From Palsa-506 sp963786975 (lineage in GTDB: Bacteria > Actinomycetota > Actinomycetes > Streptosporangiales > Streptosporangiaceae), in contig CAWBBE010000007.1 in assembly GCA_963786975.1 (NCBI GenBank), positions 49,980 through 113,979 on the forward strand: a stretch of DNA of 64,000 nt. Direction: 5' to 3'. Below the pieces are notes generated by a model. The model searched no databases, was not told the origin of the DNA, and was given only the letters and a program-made list of their open reading frames with translations. This document shows, piece after piece, positions 20,002 to 29,483 of the stretch (positions are counted from its first letter, which is position 1; every line of letters begins with the position of its first letter). A program made the translations under genes and the position numbers.

Positions 20002-21033
20002 CTAACCGCCGGCCAGCTTGCTCACGCTGAGCGGGCGGCTGATCACCCCGGAGTCGTACATGAGGTCGGCGACCCGCTGTACCTGGCCGATGCTCAGCGA
20101 CGTCGGAAAGGAGCCGATGGTGGCCAGGGAAGCGCCCTGCGTGCTCATTCCGGTGAACTTCGTCAGCGTGGCCTGCAGCGGCCCGCCGGTGGCGGCGTCA
20201 GCCTGCGCCGATCCCAGCGCGGCCCGGAATTGCTGCAGCTGCGCACGGTGCGCGTTGGCATAGGCCGCGAGGCTGAAGTACCCGGACAATGGCAGGTTGG
20301 CGGTCAGGCCGCTGCACGAGTCCATCACCTCGACCGCTCCGAGCTGGGACTCCGCTGCTATCACCTGAGGCTCGGTGGCCAGGATCGCGCTCACCTGCCC
20401 GCTGCGCAGTTCTCCGATCATGTCCTGCTTCGGCGTGGGCTGCCACGTCACGCTGGTGGGGGTGACGCCGTCGCTGTTCAGTACCGCCTGCGTAGCCAGC
20501 GTCTCCATGCTGTAGGCGACGCTGTTGCTGGTGTACGCGCCGTTGTCGGGCGGGATCAGCTGCGGCTCGGAGGTGGCCACCACCTTGTGCTCCAGATCTT
20601 GCGGAGTCGTGATTCCCGAGCCAGGCAGGGTGAGGACTTCCATCACGTTCGGCGCGGCGGCGTAGCCGTCGGCGACCAGGTGCAAAGACGCGCTGCCCGT
20701 GGCGTCCTGGTAGAAGAAGTCGGCGTAGTCGCCGGCCGCGATGTCCACGCTGCCGCTCTTGAGCGCCTGGAACTCGGGCCGGAGCGAGGAGTAGGTCTTG
20801 ACCACGATGTTCAGGCCGTGATCGCGGAACGACCCCGCTGACATGCCGACATGGAGCGGGGAGTTGTCGATGCCCGGAACGATGCCGACGGTCAGTTGCC
20901 CGCTCCCCGGGTCCCCCTGGCCGGACGCCGAGGTACCGGGGATCTGGCATCCGGACACCGCCAGCGCGGCCGCCAGGGCGACCAGCGCGAGGCGCGAGAC
21001 ACGGACACTTGCGCAGCCCTTGACTACCCGCAT
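20002..21033 (-). CDS. ABC substrate-binding lipoprotein, SsuA/NMT1 type
   Basis: 343 residues with a lipoprotein signal peptide (LALVALAAALAVSGC). The mature part looks like the NMT1/SsuA family that binds sulfonates, nitrate or pyrimidine precursors: GIVPGIDNSPLHVGMSAGSF, ALKSGSVDIAAGDYADFFYQ. No permease or ATPase gene lies beside it on this strand, so it is either an orphan or serves components elsewhere. The start at 21033 has GGAG upstream. It is convergent with the peptide transporter operon. Confidence 0.83.
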   Translation of the reverse strand: MRVVKGCASVRVSRLALVALAAALAVSGCQIPGTSASGQGDPGSGQLTVGIVPGIDNSPLHVGMSAGSFRDHGLNIVVKTYSSLRPEFQALKSGSVDIAAGDYADFFYQDATGSASLHLVADGYAAAPNVMEVLTLPGSGITTPQDLEHKVVATSEPQLIPPDNGAYTSNSVAYSMETLATQAVLNSDGVTPTSVTWQPTPKQDMIGELRSGQVSAILATEPQVIAAESQLGAVEVMDSCSGLTANLPLSGYFSLAAYANAHRAQLQQFRAALGSAQADAATGGPLQATLTKFTGMSTQGASLATIGSFPTSLSIGQVQRVADLMYDSGVISRPLSVSKLAGG

Positions 21034-21310
21034 GAGGCTCCACCCTAGCGCGCTGACGGCGCAGAAATAGGACGATCGGGGACACAATCGTAGGCAGAGA
21101 CTTTACACTGGTGCCGCCACGTTGGATGGCTTCTGGGCTCCAATGGCGATGTTTGCGTCCATAGAGGTATTGCTGTGCGTTGGCCGGTTACGCGTTAGAG
21201 TGGTCCACCGGCCGGTGGTCATGCCGTGCACGTGGAATCCGCCGGGAAGGATGTGCCATGTCGGTTCCGCCGCCGGGCTCGCGTATTAGCCGGCATCGGC
21301 CGGTCCCTGG

Positions 21311-24300
21311 GTGAGAGGCGCGCGCGCTGTGCTGTCCATCAAGAATAAGAAGGCCGCTGCCGCCCCCGATGCCGGCGGGCGGGCACCAGTCGGCAAGGAC
21401 AAGCGGGCACCGTCTGGCCGGGACAAGCGCAGACCGGCCGGTAACCGGGCACCGTCGGCAGCCCAGCCGTCTGCCTCGGCGCAGCCCGTTGGGCCGGCCG
21501 ACGTCGACCCGCTGGCCGATGCCGACCCGTCGGGCGACGACCAGCAGCGGCCGTCCGCCGTGGCAGACGGGCCGAGGCCAGCGTCCCGCTGGGCCCTGAA
21601 GAACTGGCGGGTGCGCTCGCGTCTGCTGCTGCTGATCGCCATTCCCACAGTCACCGCGGTGCTGCTTGGCGGCATCCGCATCGGCTCGTCGGCGCAGAGC
21701 GCGTTGGCGTATCAGCGGGTAGTCCGGCTGGCCAGCCTAAATGGGAAGATCACCGGCCTGGTGCAGGCGCTGCAGAGCGAGCGCCAGGACACGATCACCT
21801 TCATCACGCTGGGCGACAACGGCGGCCGGTCCGCTGTCCTGTCGTCGAAACCCGCGCAGGCCGCGGATGCCCGGCTGGAGCTGAGGATTCTGCACCACGG
21901 GGACTACGCTGCCTCATCCCGGCTGGCCGGGCAGGTGAAGAGCCAGCTCGCCACGATCGGCGCCGGGTATTCCGACCTGACCCAGCAGGATGCGCGTGCT
22001 GCGGCGGCCGCGATCCAGGGACTCGGGCCGCTGCGGACCGCCGCGACCAGCTCCCGGCTGCCTGCCCTGGTCGTGATCCAGGAGTACACCAACAAGATCA
22101 ACACCTTGCTGGCGCTGGGAGACCAGGTCGCAGTGGGCAGCAGCGACTCGGCGCTGGCCGACGGGGTCCGCGTGGTCGGACTGATGTCCGCCATGAAGGA
22201 GGAGGCGTCGGAGCAGCAGGCGCTCATCACCGCCGCGCATCCGAGCAACCTGATTGGCCTGAGTCGCACCGGGTTCACTCCCGGCATACAAGCGGCGATC
22301 TCGGACGCCGAGGCCCAGCAGCAAGCCAACGAGGCGGCATTCAACAGCGCCGCCACGGCCAGCCAGCGCCAGCAGTTCAACGGTGCGCTGTCGGCACCGA
22401 CCGTGGCCGGGGCGCAAGCGCAGGTGCAGCAGGCCATGTCGCTGGCCAGGACCGCGTCGCCGGGCGCCGAGGATCCGGTGATCGCCAACGCCGAGTCATC
22501 GCTCTACGACGTGGTCAGCGGCATGCGCTCGGTGGAAGCGCAGCTGGTGAAATCGGTGATCGCCAGGAGCACCACGCTGCGCAACAGCGCGATCACCGGG
22601 GTGATCATCTCGAGTGTGGCGGTCCTCTTGGTGCTCGCCCTCGCGCTGGTGTTCACCACCATCGTCGGCCGTTCCATGGTCCGTCCGCTGCGCAGGCTGC
22701 GGGCAGGCGCGCTGGAGGTAGCCGGCGTCCGGCTGCCGGAGACCGTGCGCCGGATGAGCGAGACGGACGGCGATGACGCCCCGCTGGACGTGGAGCCCAT
22801 CGACGTGGACTCGGCGGACGAGATCGGCCAGGTAGCACGCGCGTTCGATCAGGTGCACCGGGAGGCGCTGCGGCTGGCCGCCAACGAGGCCGCGCTGCGC
22901 GGCAACGTCAACGCCATGTTCGTGAACCTGTCCCGCCGCAGCCAGTCCCTGGTCGAGCGCCAGATCCAGCTGATCGACGACCTGGAGCTCGGCGAGCAGG
23001 ACGCGGAGCGGCTGGCGAACCTGTTCCAGATGGACCACCTCGCCACCCGGATGCGGCGCAACTCCGAGAACCTGCTGGTTCTCGCCGGGCACGACGTATC
23101 CAGGCGGTGGAACCAGCCGGTTGCCCTGGTGGACGTGCTGCGCGCGGCGGTCTCCGAGATCGAGCAGTACGAGCGCGTGACGCTGAATGTCCAGCCCGGG
23201 ATCGCGGTCCGCGGCCAGGCGGTCAACGACGTCGTCCACCTGCTGTCCGAGCTGGCCGAGAACGCGACATCGTTCTCCTCCGCGGAGACGCCCGTCACCA
23301 TCGCCGGTCACCTGCTGAGCAGCGGCGGCGTGCTGCTCGACATCACCGACCAGGGCGTCGGCATGGGCGCCGAGGAGATGGCGCACGCCAACTGGCGGCT
23401 CGACAACCCGCCGGTGGTCGACGTGGCCGTCTCCCGCCGGATGGGCCTGTTCGTGGTCGCGCGGCTGGCCGCCAGGCACGGCATCAGGGTCCGGCTGCGC
23501 CCGGCCGCGTCCGGCGGGCTGACCGCGCTGGTCTGGCTGCCGGACGAGGCGGTCACGCATGAGGCCGCGGGCGGCTCGCCCGGGCTGCGCAGGTCGGACG
23601 CGAGCGCGCTGGATGCGGCCGCGGAATCCGTCGCTCCGGCCGGCTCGTCCGCGAGCGGGTTCGCGACCGCCGGCCCGGCGCCGGCCGGGGCCGTGGCCGG
23701 GGTCTTCAGCACCGGCGAGTGGGGGAGCGGCAGCGAGCGCACCGCTGCCGAGGAAGCCGTGACCGCCGCCCGGACACCGAAGTTCGCGCCGCTCCGGGCC
23801 GATGCCGAAGCCGCCGAGGACGGCGGCCTGCCGTCCCGCCGGATCCCGGCCGCGGGCCCCGGCGCGGCCACCAGCCCGCCGCCTGCCTTCCGTACCAGCC
23901 CGCAGCCGGCCGCCAGCACGGACGCCGCGCCATTCGGGCCAGTGGTGCCCTCGCCGGCGGGCGCCGGCGAGGGATCCCCGTTCGGGAATGGCGCCGACAC
24001 GTTCGGCACCGGGCCGGATGTGTTCGGCGGGAGCCCGGGCCTGTTCTCGCCGGGCGCGGACGCGGCCGCGGGCTCCGGCGGCTCGGCCGGCCCGGACGCG
24101 TTCAGCACCTCGCCGGACCCGGCCGCGGCCGAGCCGGCGAGCACCGACTCCGACCCGTTCGCGGCCAGTGCGGAGGGATTCGGGACCGCCCCGCAGCCTG
24201 CCGTGGGCAGCACCGCCGGGCCGGAGCCGGCCCTGGGCACTACCGCGGCCGAGCCGGAGCCGGTGCTCGGCGCGCCCACCGCCGGGCAGACGATCGACCG

Positions 24301-24784
24301 GGCGGCTACGGTCGGCGGCCTCGCCTCCACCGGCTGGACGCCTGGCTCGTCGGCACAGGGCGGCGTGGTCGTCCCGCCAGCCATGTCGGCCGGCCAGGAG
24401 AACCGGCTGCCGATCTTCGAGGCGGTCGAGTCCGACTGGTTCCGGCGCGGACGGCATGCCGTCGCCGCGTCCGGCCAGGAGGATGAGAAGGCAGTCACCA
24501 GCTGGAGTTCCCCGGCGGACGAGGGCTGGCGCGCGGCAGAGGTGGTCAGCGCGCCATCGTCGGGCGGCCTCACCTCGGCGGGCCTGCCGAAGCGGGTGCC
24601 CAAGGCGAACCTGGTCCCCGGCACCGCCGGGCTCGAGCCGGCCGCCGCGTCTTCCTCGCCTGCCCGGTCGGCCGCAGCGACCAGGGACCGCTTCGCGAGC
24701 TTCCAGCGTGGTATCAGGGAGGGCCGCGCCGCCCGGCGCGGCACCGAGGAGTCCCAGGAACGAGAGGACGACGGTGGCACCTGA
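21311..24784 (+). CDS. Conservon sensor histidine kinase (CvnA type)
   Basis: 1157 residues. Basic low-complexity N-terminus (about 1-95), membrane helix near 105-123, a nitrate-sensor-like helical extracytoplasmic region, second helix near 428-453, HAMP-like linker, then an ATPase domain with N-box ELAENATSFSS near 647 and DQGVGMG near 680. The remaining roughly 390 residues are a Pro/Ala/Gly/Ser-rich tail. In Streptomyces conservons such kinases act with the three following proteins as a membrane-associated, G-protein-like signalling complex. No obvious phospho-acceptor His of the HisKA type is visible, as usual for this family. Start at GTG 21311; GTG 21329 is possible. Confidence 0.88.
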   Translation: MRGARAVLSIKNKKAAAAPDAGGRAPVGKDKRAPSGRDKRRPAGNRAPSAAQPSASAQPVGPADVDPLADADPSGDDQQRPSAVADGPRPASRWALKNWRVRSRLLLLIAIPTVTAVLLGGIRIGSSAQSALAYQRVVRLASLNGKITGLVQALQSERQDTITFITLGDNGGRSAVLSSKPAQAADARLELRILHHGDYAASSRLAGQVKSQLATIGAGYSDLTQQDARAAAAAIQGLGPLRTAATSSRLPALVVIQEYTNKINTLLALGDQVAVGSSDSALADGVRVVGLMSAMKEEASEQQALITAAHPSNLIGLSRTGFTPGIQAAISDAEAQQQANEAAFNSAATASQRQQFNGALSAPTVAGAQAQVQQAMSLARTASPGAEDPVIANAESSLYDVVSGMRSVEAQLVKSVIARSTTLRNSAITGVIISSVAVLLVLALALVFTTIVGRSMVRPLRRLRAGALEVAGVRLPETVRRMSETDGDDAPLDVEPIDVDSADEIGQVARAFDQVHREALRLAANEAALRGNVNAMFVNLSRRSQSLVERQIQLIDDLELGEQDAERLANLFQMDHLATRMRRNSENLLVLAGHDVSRRWNQPVALVDVLRAAVSEIEQYERVTLNVQPGIAVRGQAVNDVVHLLSELAENATSFSSAETPVTIAGHLLSSGGVLLDITDQGVGMGAEEMAHANWRLDNPPVVDVAVSRRMGLFVVARLAARHGIRVRLRPAASGGLTALVWLPDEAVTHEAAGGSPGLRRSDASALDAAAESVAPAGSSASGFATAGPAPAGAVAGVFSTGEWGSGSERTAAEEAVTAARTPKFAPLRADAEAAEDGGLPSRRIPAAGPGAATSPPPAFRTSPQPAASTDAAPFGPVVPSPAGAGEGSPFGNGADTFGTGPDVFGGSPGLFSPGADAAAGSGGSAGPDAFSTSPDPAAAEPASTDSDPFAASAEGFGTAPQPAVGSTAGPEPALGTTAAEPEPVLGAPTAGQTIDRAATVGGLASTGWTPGSSAQGGVVVPPAMSAGQENRLPIFEAVESDWFRRGRHAVAASGQEDEKAVTSWSSPADEGWRAAEVVSAPSSGGLTSAGLPKRVPKANLVPGTAGLEPAAASSSPARSAAATRDRFASFQRGIREGRAARRGTEESQEREDDGGT

Positions 24785-24916
24785 GGCGCGCGCTGATGCC
24801 ATCGAGGCTGGCATGCTAAGGCCATCGTGGCGGCTGAGCCGGACGGTCGGCGCCAGCGCCCCCGCGGCCGGGCCCGCGGGCGCACCGGAGGCAGGTCCCG
24901 AAAGGAAGGAGCGCCC

Positions 24917-25351
24917 GTGAGTCCGCTAGTGCGCCCAGCGCAGGACCTGAACTGGCTGATCACGAACTTCGTCGAGCGGGTTCCCTCGGTCGCGCATTCG
25001 ATCGTCGTCTCCTCCGATGGCCTTCCGATGGCGTTCTCGCAGGGGTTCCCGGCCGACCGGGTGGACCAGCTCGCGGCCGTGACATCGGGCCTGACCAGCC
25101 TGACTCAGGGTGCCGCCCGGGTGTTCGAGGGCGGCGCGGTAACGCAGACTGTCGTGGAGATGCAGCGTGGCCTGCTGATCGTGATGGCGATCAGCGACGG
25201 GTCGAGCCTTGCCGTACTTGCCGCCGCTGACTGTGACATGGGCCTCGTGGCCTACGAGATGGCGCTGCTCGTCGAGCGTGTGGGAAGCGCCCTTACCCCG
25301 GAAGTGCGGAGCGCCTTGCCGCCGGACTGGCCGGGGAATGGCGCACAGTGA
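24917..25351 (+). CDS. Roadblock/LC7 domain protein (CvnB type)
   Basis: 144 residues, single roadblock/LC7 domain (LNWLITNFVERVPSVAHSIV, SSDGLPMAFSQGF, AADCDMGLVAYEM). MglB-like proteins of this fold regulate small GTPases, consistent with the GTPase two genes downstream. The GTG at 24917 was chosen because AAGGAAGGA lies seven bases upstream; the longer open frame overlaps low-complexity sequence. Confidence 0.9.
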   Translation: MSPLVRPAQDLNWLITNFVERVPSVAHSIVVSSDGLPMAFSQGFPADRVDQLAAVTSGLTSLTQGAARVFEGGAVTQTVVEMQRGLLIVMAISDGSSLAVLAAADCDMGLVAYEMALLVERVGSALTPEVRSALPPDWPGNGAQ

Positions 25352-25363
25352 CAGGAGACGCCA

Positions 25364-25867
25364 GTGCCGGGCTCAGCCAGGAATGACTGGGAGCCAGCCG
25401 ACGGCAGATACCCCCCTGAACAGGCCGATGGCAAGCCAGTTCCGAGGAGCGATCCGCCCGCAGGCGGTATACCCAGCCCACGCGATCCGGGTCAGCATGA
25501 CTCGCATCCCTACCGGGCGCCGGAAGGCACCGGCAGCGCGCTGGTCCGGCCGTACGCGGTCACCGGGGGCCGGACGAAGCCCAGGTACCAGCTGCAGATC
25601 GAGGCGATGGTGGCCGCGTCGCATTATGAGGCACGCGACCTGTCTGTGCTGAGTCCGGAATGCCAGGCTATCCTCGGCTTCTGCCGGGACTGGCGCTCGG
25701 TCGCGGAAGTTTCCGCGGTTCTCCGCATGCCGCTCGGCGTGGCCCGCGTCCTCATCGCCGACATGGCCGTCCAGGGCCTGGTCCGGGTCCATCAGATGGA
25801 CCATGCGCACGGGCGCCCGGACCTTAACCTGCTCGAAAGGGTTCTCAGTGGACTTCGCAAGCTCTAA
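25364..25867 (+). CDS. DUF742 protein (CvnC type)
   Basis: 167 residues: Pro-rich N-terminal third, then the DUF742 core (SALVRPYAVTGGRT, LSPECQAILGFCRDWRSVAE, VARVLIADMAVQGLVRVHQ), predicted to be a winged-helix-like adaptor. GTG start behind AGGAG. The gene overlaps the GTPase gene by 20 bases, the standard conservon arrangement. Confidence 0.9.
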   Translation: MPGSARNDWEPADGRYPPEQADGKPVPRSDPPAGGIPSPRDPGQHDSHPYRAPEGTGSALVRPYAVTGGRTKPRYQLQIEAMVAASHYEARDLSVLSPECQAILGFCRDWRSVAEVSAVLRMPLGVARVLIADMAVQGLVRVHQMDHAHGRPDLNLLERVLSGLRKL

Positions 25868-26447
25868 AGCCGGCCCGGGGGACGTAGCCGAAGCGGCCAT
25901 GACGTCCGTCAAGATTGTCGTGGCGGGCGGCTTCGGCGTCGGCAAGACCACTTTCGTCGGCTCAGTATCGGAGATCACGCCGCTCACCACCGAGGCCGTC
26001 ATGACCTCGGCCAGCGACGGCGTCGACGACCTGTCGCACACCCCGGACAAGACCACCACCACTGTCGCCATGGACTTCGGCCGGGTGACTCTCGATGCCG
26101 GGCTGATCCTGTACCTGTTCGGTACCCCGGGCCAGCACCGGTTCTGGTTCATGTGGGATGACCTGATCCAGGGCGCGATCGGCGCGGTCGTGCTGGTGGA
26201 CACCCGCAGGCTGGCTGACTCCTTCCCGGCCGTCGACTACTTCGAGTCCGCCGGGCTGCCCTTCATCGTGGCCGTCAACGGCTTCAACGGCGACTTCCCG
26301 CATGCGATCATGGATGTGCAGGAGGCCCTGTCGGTCAGCCCGCACGTGCCGATCATCGAGTGCGATGCCAGGGACAGGAAGTCCACCAAGTCGGCGCTGA
26401 TCTCGCTGGTCGAGCACGCGATGGCGATGCAGCTGAGCGTCAGGTAG
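25848..26447 (+). CDS. GTP/ATP-binding protein (CvnD type)
   Basis: 199 residues of the MglA-like GTPase group. P-loop GGFGVGKTT near residue 25, switch region DKTTTTVAMDFGRV, G3 motif LFGTPGQHRF, and a G4 position reading VAVNGF, so the usual NKxD is degenerate as in other conservon GTPases. Expected to work with the roadblock protein as its partner. GTG start at 25848 follows GAAAGG. Last gene before the tRNA. Confidence 0.9.
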   Translation: MDFASSKAGPGDVAEAAMTSVKIVVAGGFGVGKTTFVGSVSEITPLTTEAVMTSASDGVDDLSHTPDKTTTTVAMDFGRVTLDAGLILYLFGTPGQHRFWFMWDDLIQGAIGAVVLVDTRRLADSFPAVDYFESAGLPFIVAVNGFNGDFPHAIMDVQEALSVSPHVPIIECDARDRKSTKSALISLVEHAMAMQLSVR

Positions 26448-26521
26448 CCGGATTGCGCGCTGTGCTCCCGGTCTGGCGCGCCCGGGCGCGGGCCTGCTGT
26501 AGCTTGAGGACGCAGCGCCGC

Positions 26522-26595
26522 GGGGCGGTAGCTCAGCTGGTCAGAGCAGCGGACTCATAATCCGCCGGTCGTGGGTTCGAGCCCCACCCGCCCCA
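26522..26595 (+). tRNA. tRNA-Met (anticodon CAT), elongator type
   Basis: Complete cloverleaf: acceptor GGGGCGG/CCGCCCC, D-arm GCTC...GAGC, anticodon stem GCGGA/TCCGC around loop CTCATAA with anticodon CAT, T-arm GTGGG/CCCAC with TTCGAGC, discriminator A, no encoded CCA. Features match elongator Met better than initiator Met; an Ile2 (lysidine) identity cannot be fully excluded. Its 3' half is the attachment site used by the adjacent integrative element. Confidence 0.93.
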
Positions 26596-26596
26596 C
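26551..26596 (+). repeat. Attachment site core, copy 1 (attL, inside tRNA-Met)
   Basis: 46 bp from the anticodon stem to one base past the discriminator, identical to 36479-36524 and to 63977-64000 as far as the window shows. Confidence 0.9.
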
Positions 26597-26712
26597 TCAT
26601 TGAAGCCGCAGGTTATGGCCTGTGAGCTGCAGAAATGCTGGACTGTCTCGATCTTGGACGCCGTGACCATATGCAGCTGTGTGCGGCCGGAGGCCGCGAT
26701 ATGCAGGTCGCT

Positions 26713-26731
26713 GTGCCGAATACGTGCCGAA
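26713..26731 (+). promoter_or_regulatory. Putative integrase arm-type site
   Basis: GTGCCGAATACGTGCCGAA, itself two GTGCCGAA units three bases apart, lies 117 bases inside attL. The identical 19-mer occurs 74 bases inside the other end (36387-36405). A paired placement like this fits tyrosine-integrase arm sites. Confidence 0.6.
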
Positions 26732-26775
26732 TTCCAAGATCATCGGGAGTGGCTGGCGCGGGCGGAGGCGCTAGG

Positions 26776-28155
26776 TCAGACCTGGCGGAGCGCATCGCTG
26801 ATGCGGCGCTTAGCAAGCTCGTCCTGGCCGACAACGCACTTGGCGTAGATGCGCAGCAGCACATCCACGCTGTGCCCGGCCCACTCTGCCACCTGCGTGG
26901 GGTAAACGCCGCCGTTTAGCCACGTGGACAGGCAGGCGTGCCGCAGGTCGTAAGGCCGCCGGGCGAGCAGTGAGGCTTGCTCGGCCGCGGTCAGGGCATC
27001 CTGGCGCGCCCTGATCCAGGCGCGCCGGTAGGTCACGGTGGCCAGCTCGCCGCCGCGGACGCCGCTGAACAGGCGGCCGCCGTCTGGAGAAGTGCCGAAC
27101 TGCGCGAGATGGTCGCGCAGCAGCTGTGCCAACTCGGGATGGACGGGCACGATCCGGCTGTCGCCATCGGCGCGGTGCTTGAGCTGCCGCCTCTCCCGCG
27201 GACTGCCGTCGTCGGTCCACTCACGGCCGGTGTCGGGCGTCGCGTTGCGGAGATGCAGTTCGCCCCAGCCGTCCTCCTGAGCCGGGGGTGGCAGGCTCAC
27301 GCAGTCGGTACTGAGGCTGACCGCTTCCTCGGGCCGGAGACCGGCGTAGTACATCAGCCCGAAGAAGGCAACGAGCCGAGGCCCGCTCGGCTGCTGGGCG
27401 CGGACCGCATCGAGCAGGGCCCGCGCCTGGCCCGGATTGACCACGCACCGCCGGTCCACCTGACCGGATACTCTCGGCGCCGTCCACTTGAGCGCGCGGA
27501 TCGGATTCGAGTCGAGCAGATTCAGCTCAACCGCGTAATCCATTGCGTTGGCCAGGATCGTGCGGTGTCGGCGAGCCGTGCTCGCCGCCGCGATCTTCCC
27601 ATCCAGTCGGCCGGTGGCCTGATGGAGGACTTGCCGGGCGATCGTGGCATCGGCCAGCGCCGACAGGGGAGTGCTGTTGCGCGCGACCCACGACAGGACT
27701 TCGGCGACATCAGCGGGTGGTTCAGCACGTTGCTTGGTGTTGAAGCCCCAGCGCGCGAGCGCCCGGCGGATGCTCGGATCATCCGGCCGACCTCGCGTCT
27801 CGGTCAGCATCGCGGGCGTCGCCGCCGTCAACGCGCGGGCAATGTCCTTCCGGTACTTGGCCGAGGCCAGCTTCCACTTCATGTCCACATAGGCGCATGC
27901 GAACTCGTACCAGGTGGTAACGGCATTCGTCCGCTCCCAAGCCGTTGGCCTGCCGGTGTCGACGCTGAATGCCTCGCCCTTGCGCGCGGCGGTCATCAGA
28001 GTACTGCGGAAGCTATCGGCCTGCGCCGCTTTGCGGAAGGCCTCCTTCCACGGCCTGGCGTCGACCTTCCAGCGCACCCAGTACGTGGTGACCTCGCTGC
28101 CCTTATAGACCTCGGTCCGGTAAACCCGGACGTCGTAGGTCGTGCCCGCGCTCAT
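26776..28155 (-). CDS. int: Tyrosine-type site-specific integrase
   Basis: 459 residues. The N-terminal half contains the SAM-like arm/core-binding region; the catalytic half has Arg in YAGLRPEEAV near 270, RPYDLRHACLS near 400 (Arg of the box, preceded by Tyr rather than His), EWAGHSVD with the second His, and the nucleophile Tyr in RIYAKCV near 435. The stop is 180 bases from the tRNA repeat, the normal position for an element that uses the tRNA end. ATG at 28155 with GAGGAAG upstream; it overlaps the original excisionase stop (TGATG), so the two were translationally coupled before the IS3 insertion. Confidence 0.93.
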   Translation of the reverse strand: MSAGTTYDVRVYRTEVYKGSEVTTYWVRWKVDARPWKEAFRKAAQADSFRSTLMTAARKGEAFSVDTGRPTAWERTNAVTTWYEFACAYVDMKWKLASAKYRKDIARALTAATPAMLTETRGRPDDPSIRRALARWGFNTKQRAEPPADVAEVLSWVARNSTPLSALADATIARQVLHQATGRLDGKIAAASTARRHRTILANAMDYAVELNLLDSNPIRALKWTAPRVSGQVDRRCVVNPGQARALLDAVRAQQPSGPRLVAFFGLMYYAGLRPEEAVSLSTDCVSLPPPAQEDGWGELHLRNATPDTGREWTDDGSPRERRQLKHRADGDSRIVPVHPELAQLLRDHLAQFGTSPDGGRLFSGVRGGELATVTYRRAWIRARQDALTAAEQASLLARRPYDLRHACLSTWLNGGVYPTQVAEWAGHSVDVLLRIYAKCVVGQDELAKRRISDALRQV

Positions 28156-28245
28156 CAGGCAGCTTCCTCGCGGGCCACCAGTGGGGTGCCCCGAAGCTTC
28201 CGGACAGTCCATCCAATAGGATGGACGTCTGGAAAGGTGAAGTAA

Positions 28246-28536
28246 TTGCCTCGACCGAAGAAGAGCTTCTCACCGGAATTCAAAGATGAAGCCGTGAAGA
28301 TGGTGATCGAGACGTCGCGCCCGATCGCCCGAGTGGCGAAGGAGCTCGGTATCAACGAAGGCACACTCGGTAATTGGGTGGGCATCTACCGCCGTGAGCA
28401 TGCCGGCGAGGAACCGCCGCTGACCGTGAATGAGCGCGCGCGGCTGCGCGAGCTCGAGCGGGAAACCCGGGAACAGAAGATGGAGCTCGAGTTCCTGAAA
28501 AAAGCCGCAGCATACTTCGCCCGCGACCATCGGTGA
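28246..28536 (+). CDS. IS3 transposase OrfA
   Basis: 96 residues, helix-turn-helix (FKDEAVKMVIETSRPIARVA) and a leucine-zipper-like helix (LRELERETREQKMELEFLKK). TTG start behind AAAGGTG. An A6 run at 28498-28503 precedes the overlap with OrfB in the -1 frame, so an OrfAB fusion by slippage is possible; GTGA coupling is the alternative. Confidence 0.9.
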   Translation: MPRPKKSFSPEFKDEAVKMVIETSRPIARVAKELGINEGTLGNWVGIYRREHAGEEPPLTVNERARLRELERETREQKMELEFLKKAAAYFARDHR

Positions 28537-29444
28537 CCGACAAGTTCGAGTTCATCGACGCGGAGTATGCGGCTTACCGGGAATCAGATGAACGGTACGT
28601 GCCGTCGGTCGTGCAAATGTGCAGGTGGATGGAGGTGTCGCGGTCCGGGTTCTACGAATGGCGGAACGCGCCGGAATCGGCGACGGCGAAAAGGCGCGGG
28701 ACACTCGCGCTGTGCGTGCAGATGTCATTCGATGAATCGGATGGGACGTACGGGTACCGGCGGGTTCACACGGACCTGGCGGCCTGGGGCGTGCCGGCCG
28801 GGCCGGAGCTGGTGCGGTCGGTGATGCGTGAGCTGGGCCTGGAGGCTTGCCAGCCGCGGCCGTGGCGGTTCAGCCTCACCGAGGGCGACGGCCAGGAGCA
28901 TGACATTCCCGATCTCGTGAACCGGGATTTCACCGCCGGCGCGCCGGGCGAGAAAATGGTTGGCGACATCACCTACCTTCCGACCTGGCAGGGCTGGCTT
29001 TACCTGGCGACGGTTATCGACTGTCATACGAAAGAAGTGATCGGCTGGGCGACGGACGACAACTACAAGACCCCGCTCATCGAGAGGGCCATCGAGATGG
29101 CTGCCCATAATTACCCTCTCGCTGGTAAAGCCATTTTCCACTCCGACCGCGGCAGCAACTACACTTCCCGGCAGTTCGCCGGGACGCTGAAGAAGCATAA
29201 CCTCCGGCATTCCGTCGGCCGCACCGGGATATGCTACGATAATGCCATGGCCGAATCGTTCTTCGCCGCGCTGAAGAACGAGCGCGTCCACCGGACCCAG
29301 TATCCGACTCGTGAGCACGCGCGCCGGGACGTTGTGAGGTACATCGAATTCTGGTACAATTCGAAACGCAGGCACTCCGGACTTCAGTACCGCACTCCAC
29401 GGCAGGTCCACGAGGAATACCTGGAACGGCAGTCCGCAGCGTGA
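28533..29444 (+). CDS. IS3 transposase OrfB (DDE integrase core)
   Basis: 303 residues with HTH_21 region and rve domain. Catalytic residues are visible: VGDITYLPT (first Asp), FHSDRGSNYTS (second Asp), MAESFFAALKNE (Glu), plus the terminal RRHSGLQYRTPRQVHEEY. The gene is complete, so the element may still transpose. Confidence 0.93.
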   Translation: MTDKFEFIDAEYAAYRESDERYVPSVVQMCRWMEVSRSGFYEWRNAPESATAKRRGTLALCVQMSFDESDGTYGYRRVHTDLAAWGVPAGPELVRSVMRELGLEACQPRPWRFSLTEGDGQEHDIPDLVNRDFTAGAPGEKMVGDITYLPTWQGWLYLATVIDCHTKEVIGWATDDNYKTPLIERAIEMAAHNYPLAGKAIFHSDRGSNYTSRQFAGTLKKHNLRHSVGRTGICYDNAMAESFFAALKNERVHRTQYPTREHARRDVVRYIEFWYNSKRRHSGLQYRTPRQVHEEYLERQSAA

Positions 29445-29483
29445 ATTAACAACAAATACGCTGTCCGGAAAGCTCGGGGCAGA

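Larger units (their letters stand above)
28187..29481 (+). mobile_element. IS3-family insertion sequence
   Basis: About 1.3 kb with imperfect 21-bp terminal inverted repeats at 28187-28207 (TGCCCCGAAGC...) and 29461-29481, starting TG and ending CA, and two overlapping transposase frames inside. It lies in the 3' end of the excisionase gene, 31 bases before the integrase start. I could not identify a target duplication with certainty. Confidence 0.88.

Noticed and set aside
22496..24814. 772-codon open frame on the minus strand opposite the conservon kinase
   Set aside because: It is the antisense shadow of a high-GC gene: composition is Arg/Gly/Ala-rich with no domains, and the plus-strand frame has clear family motifs.
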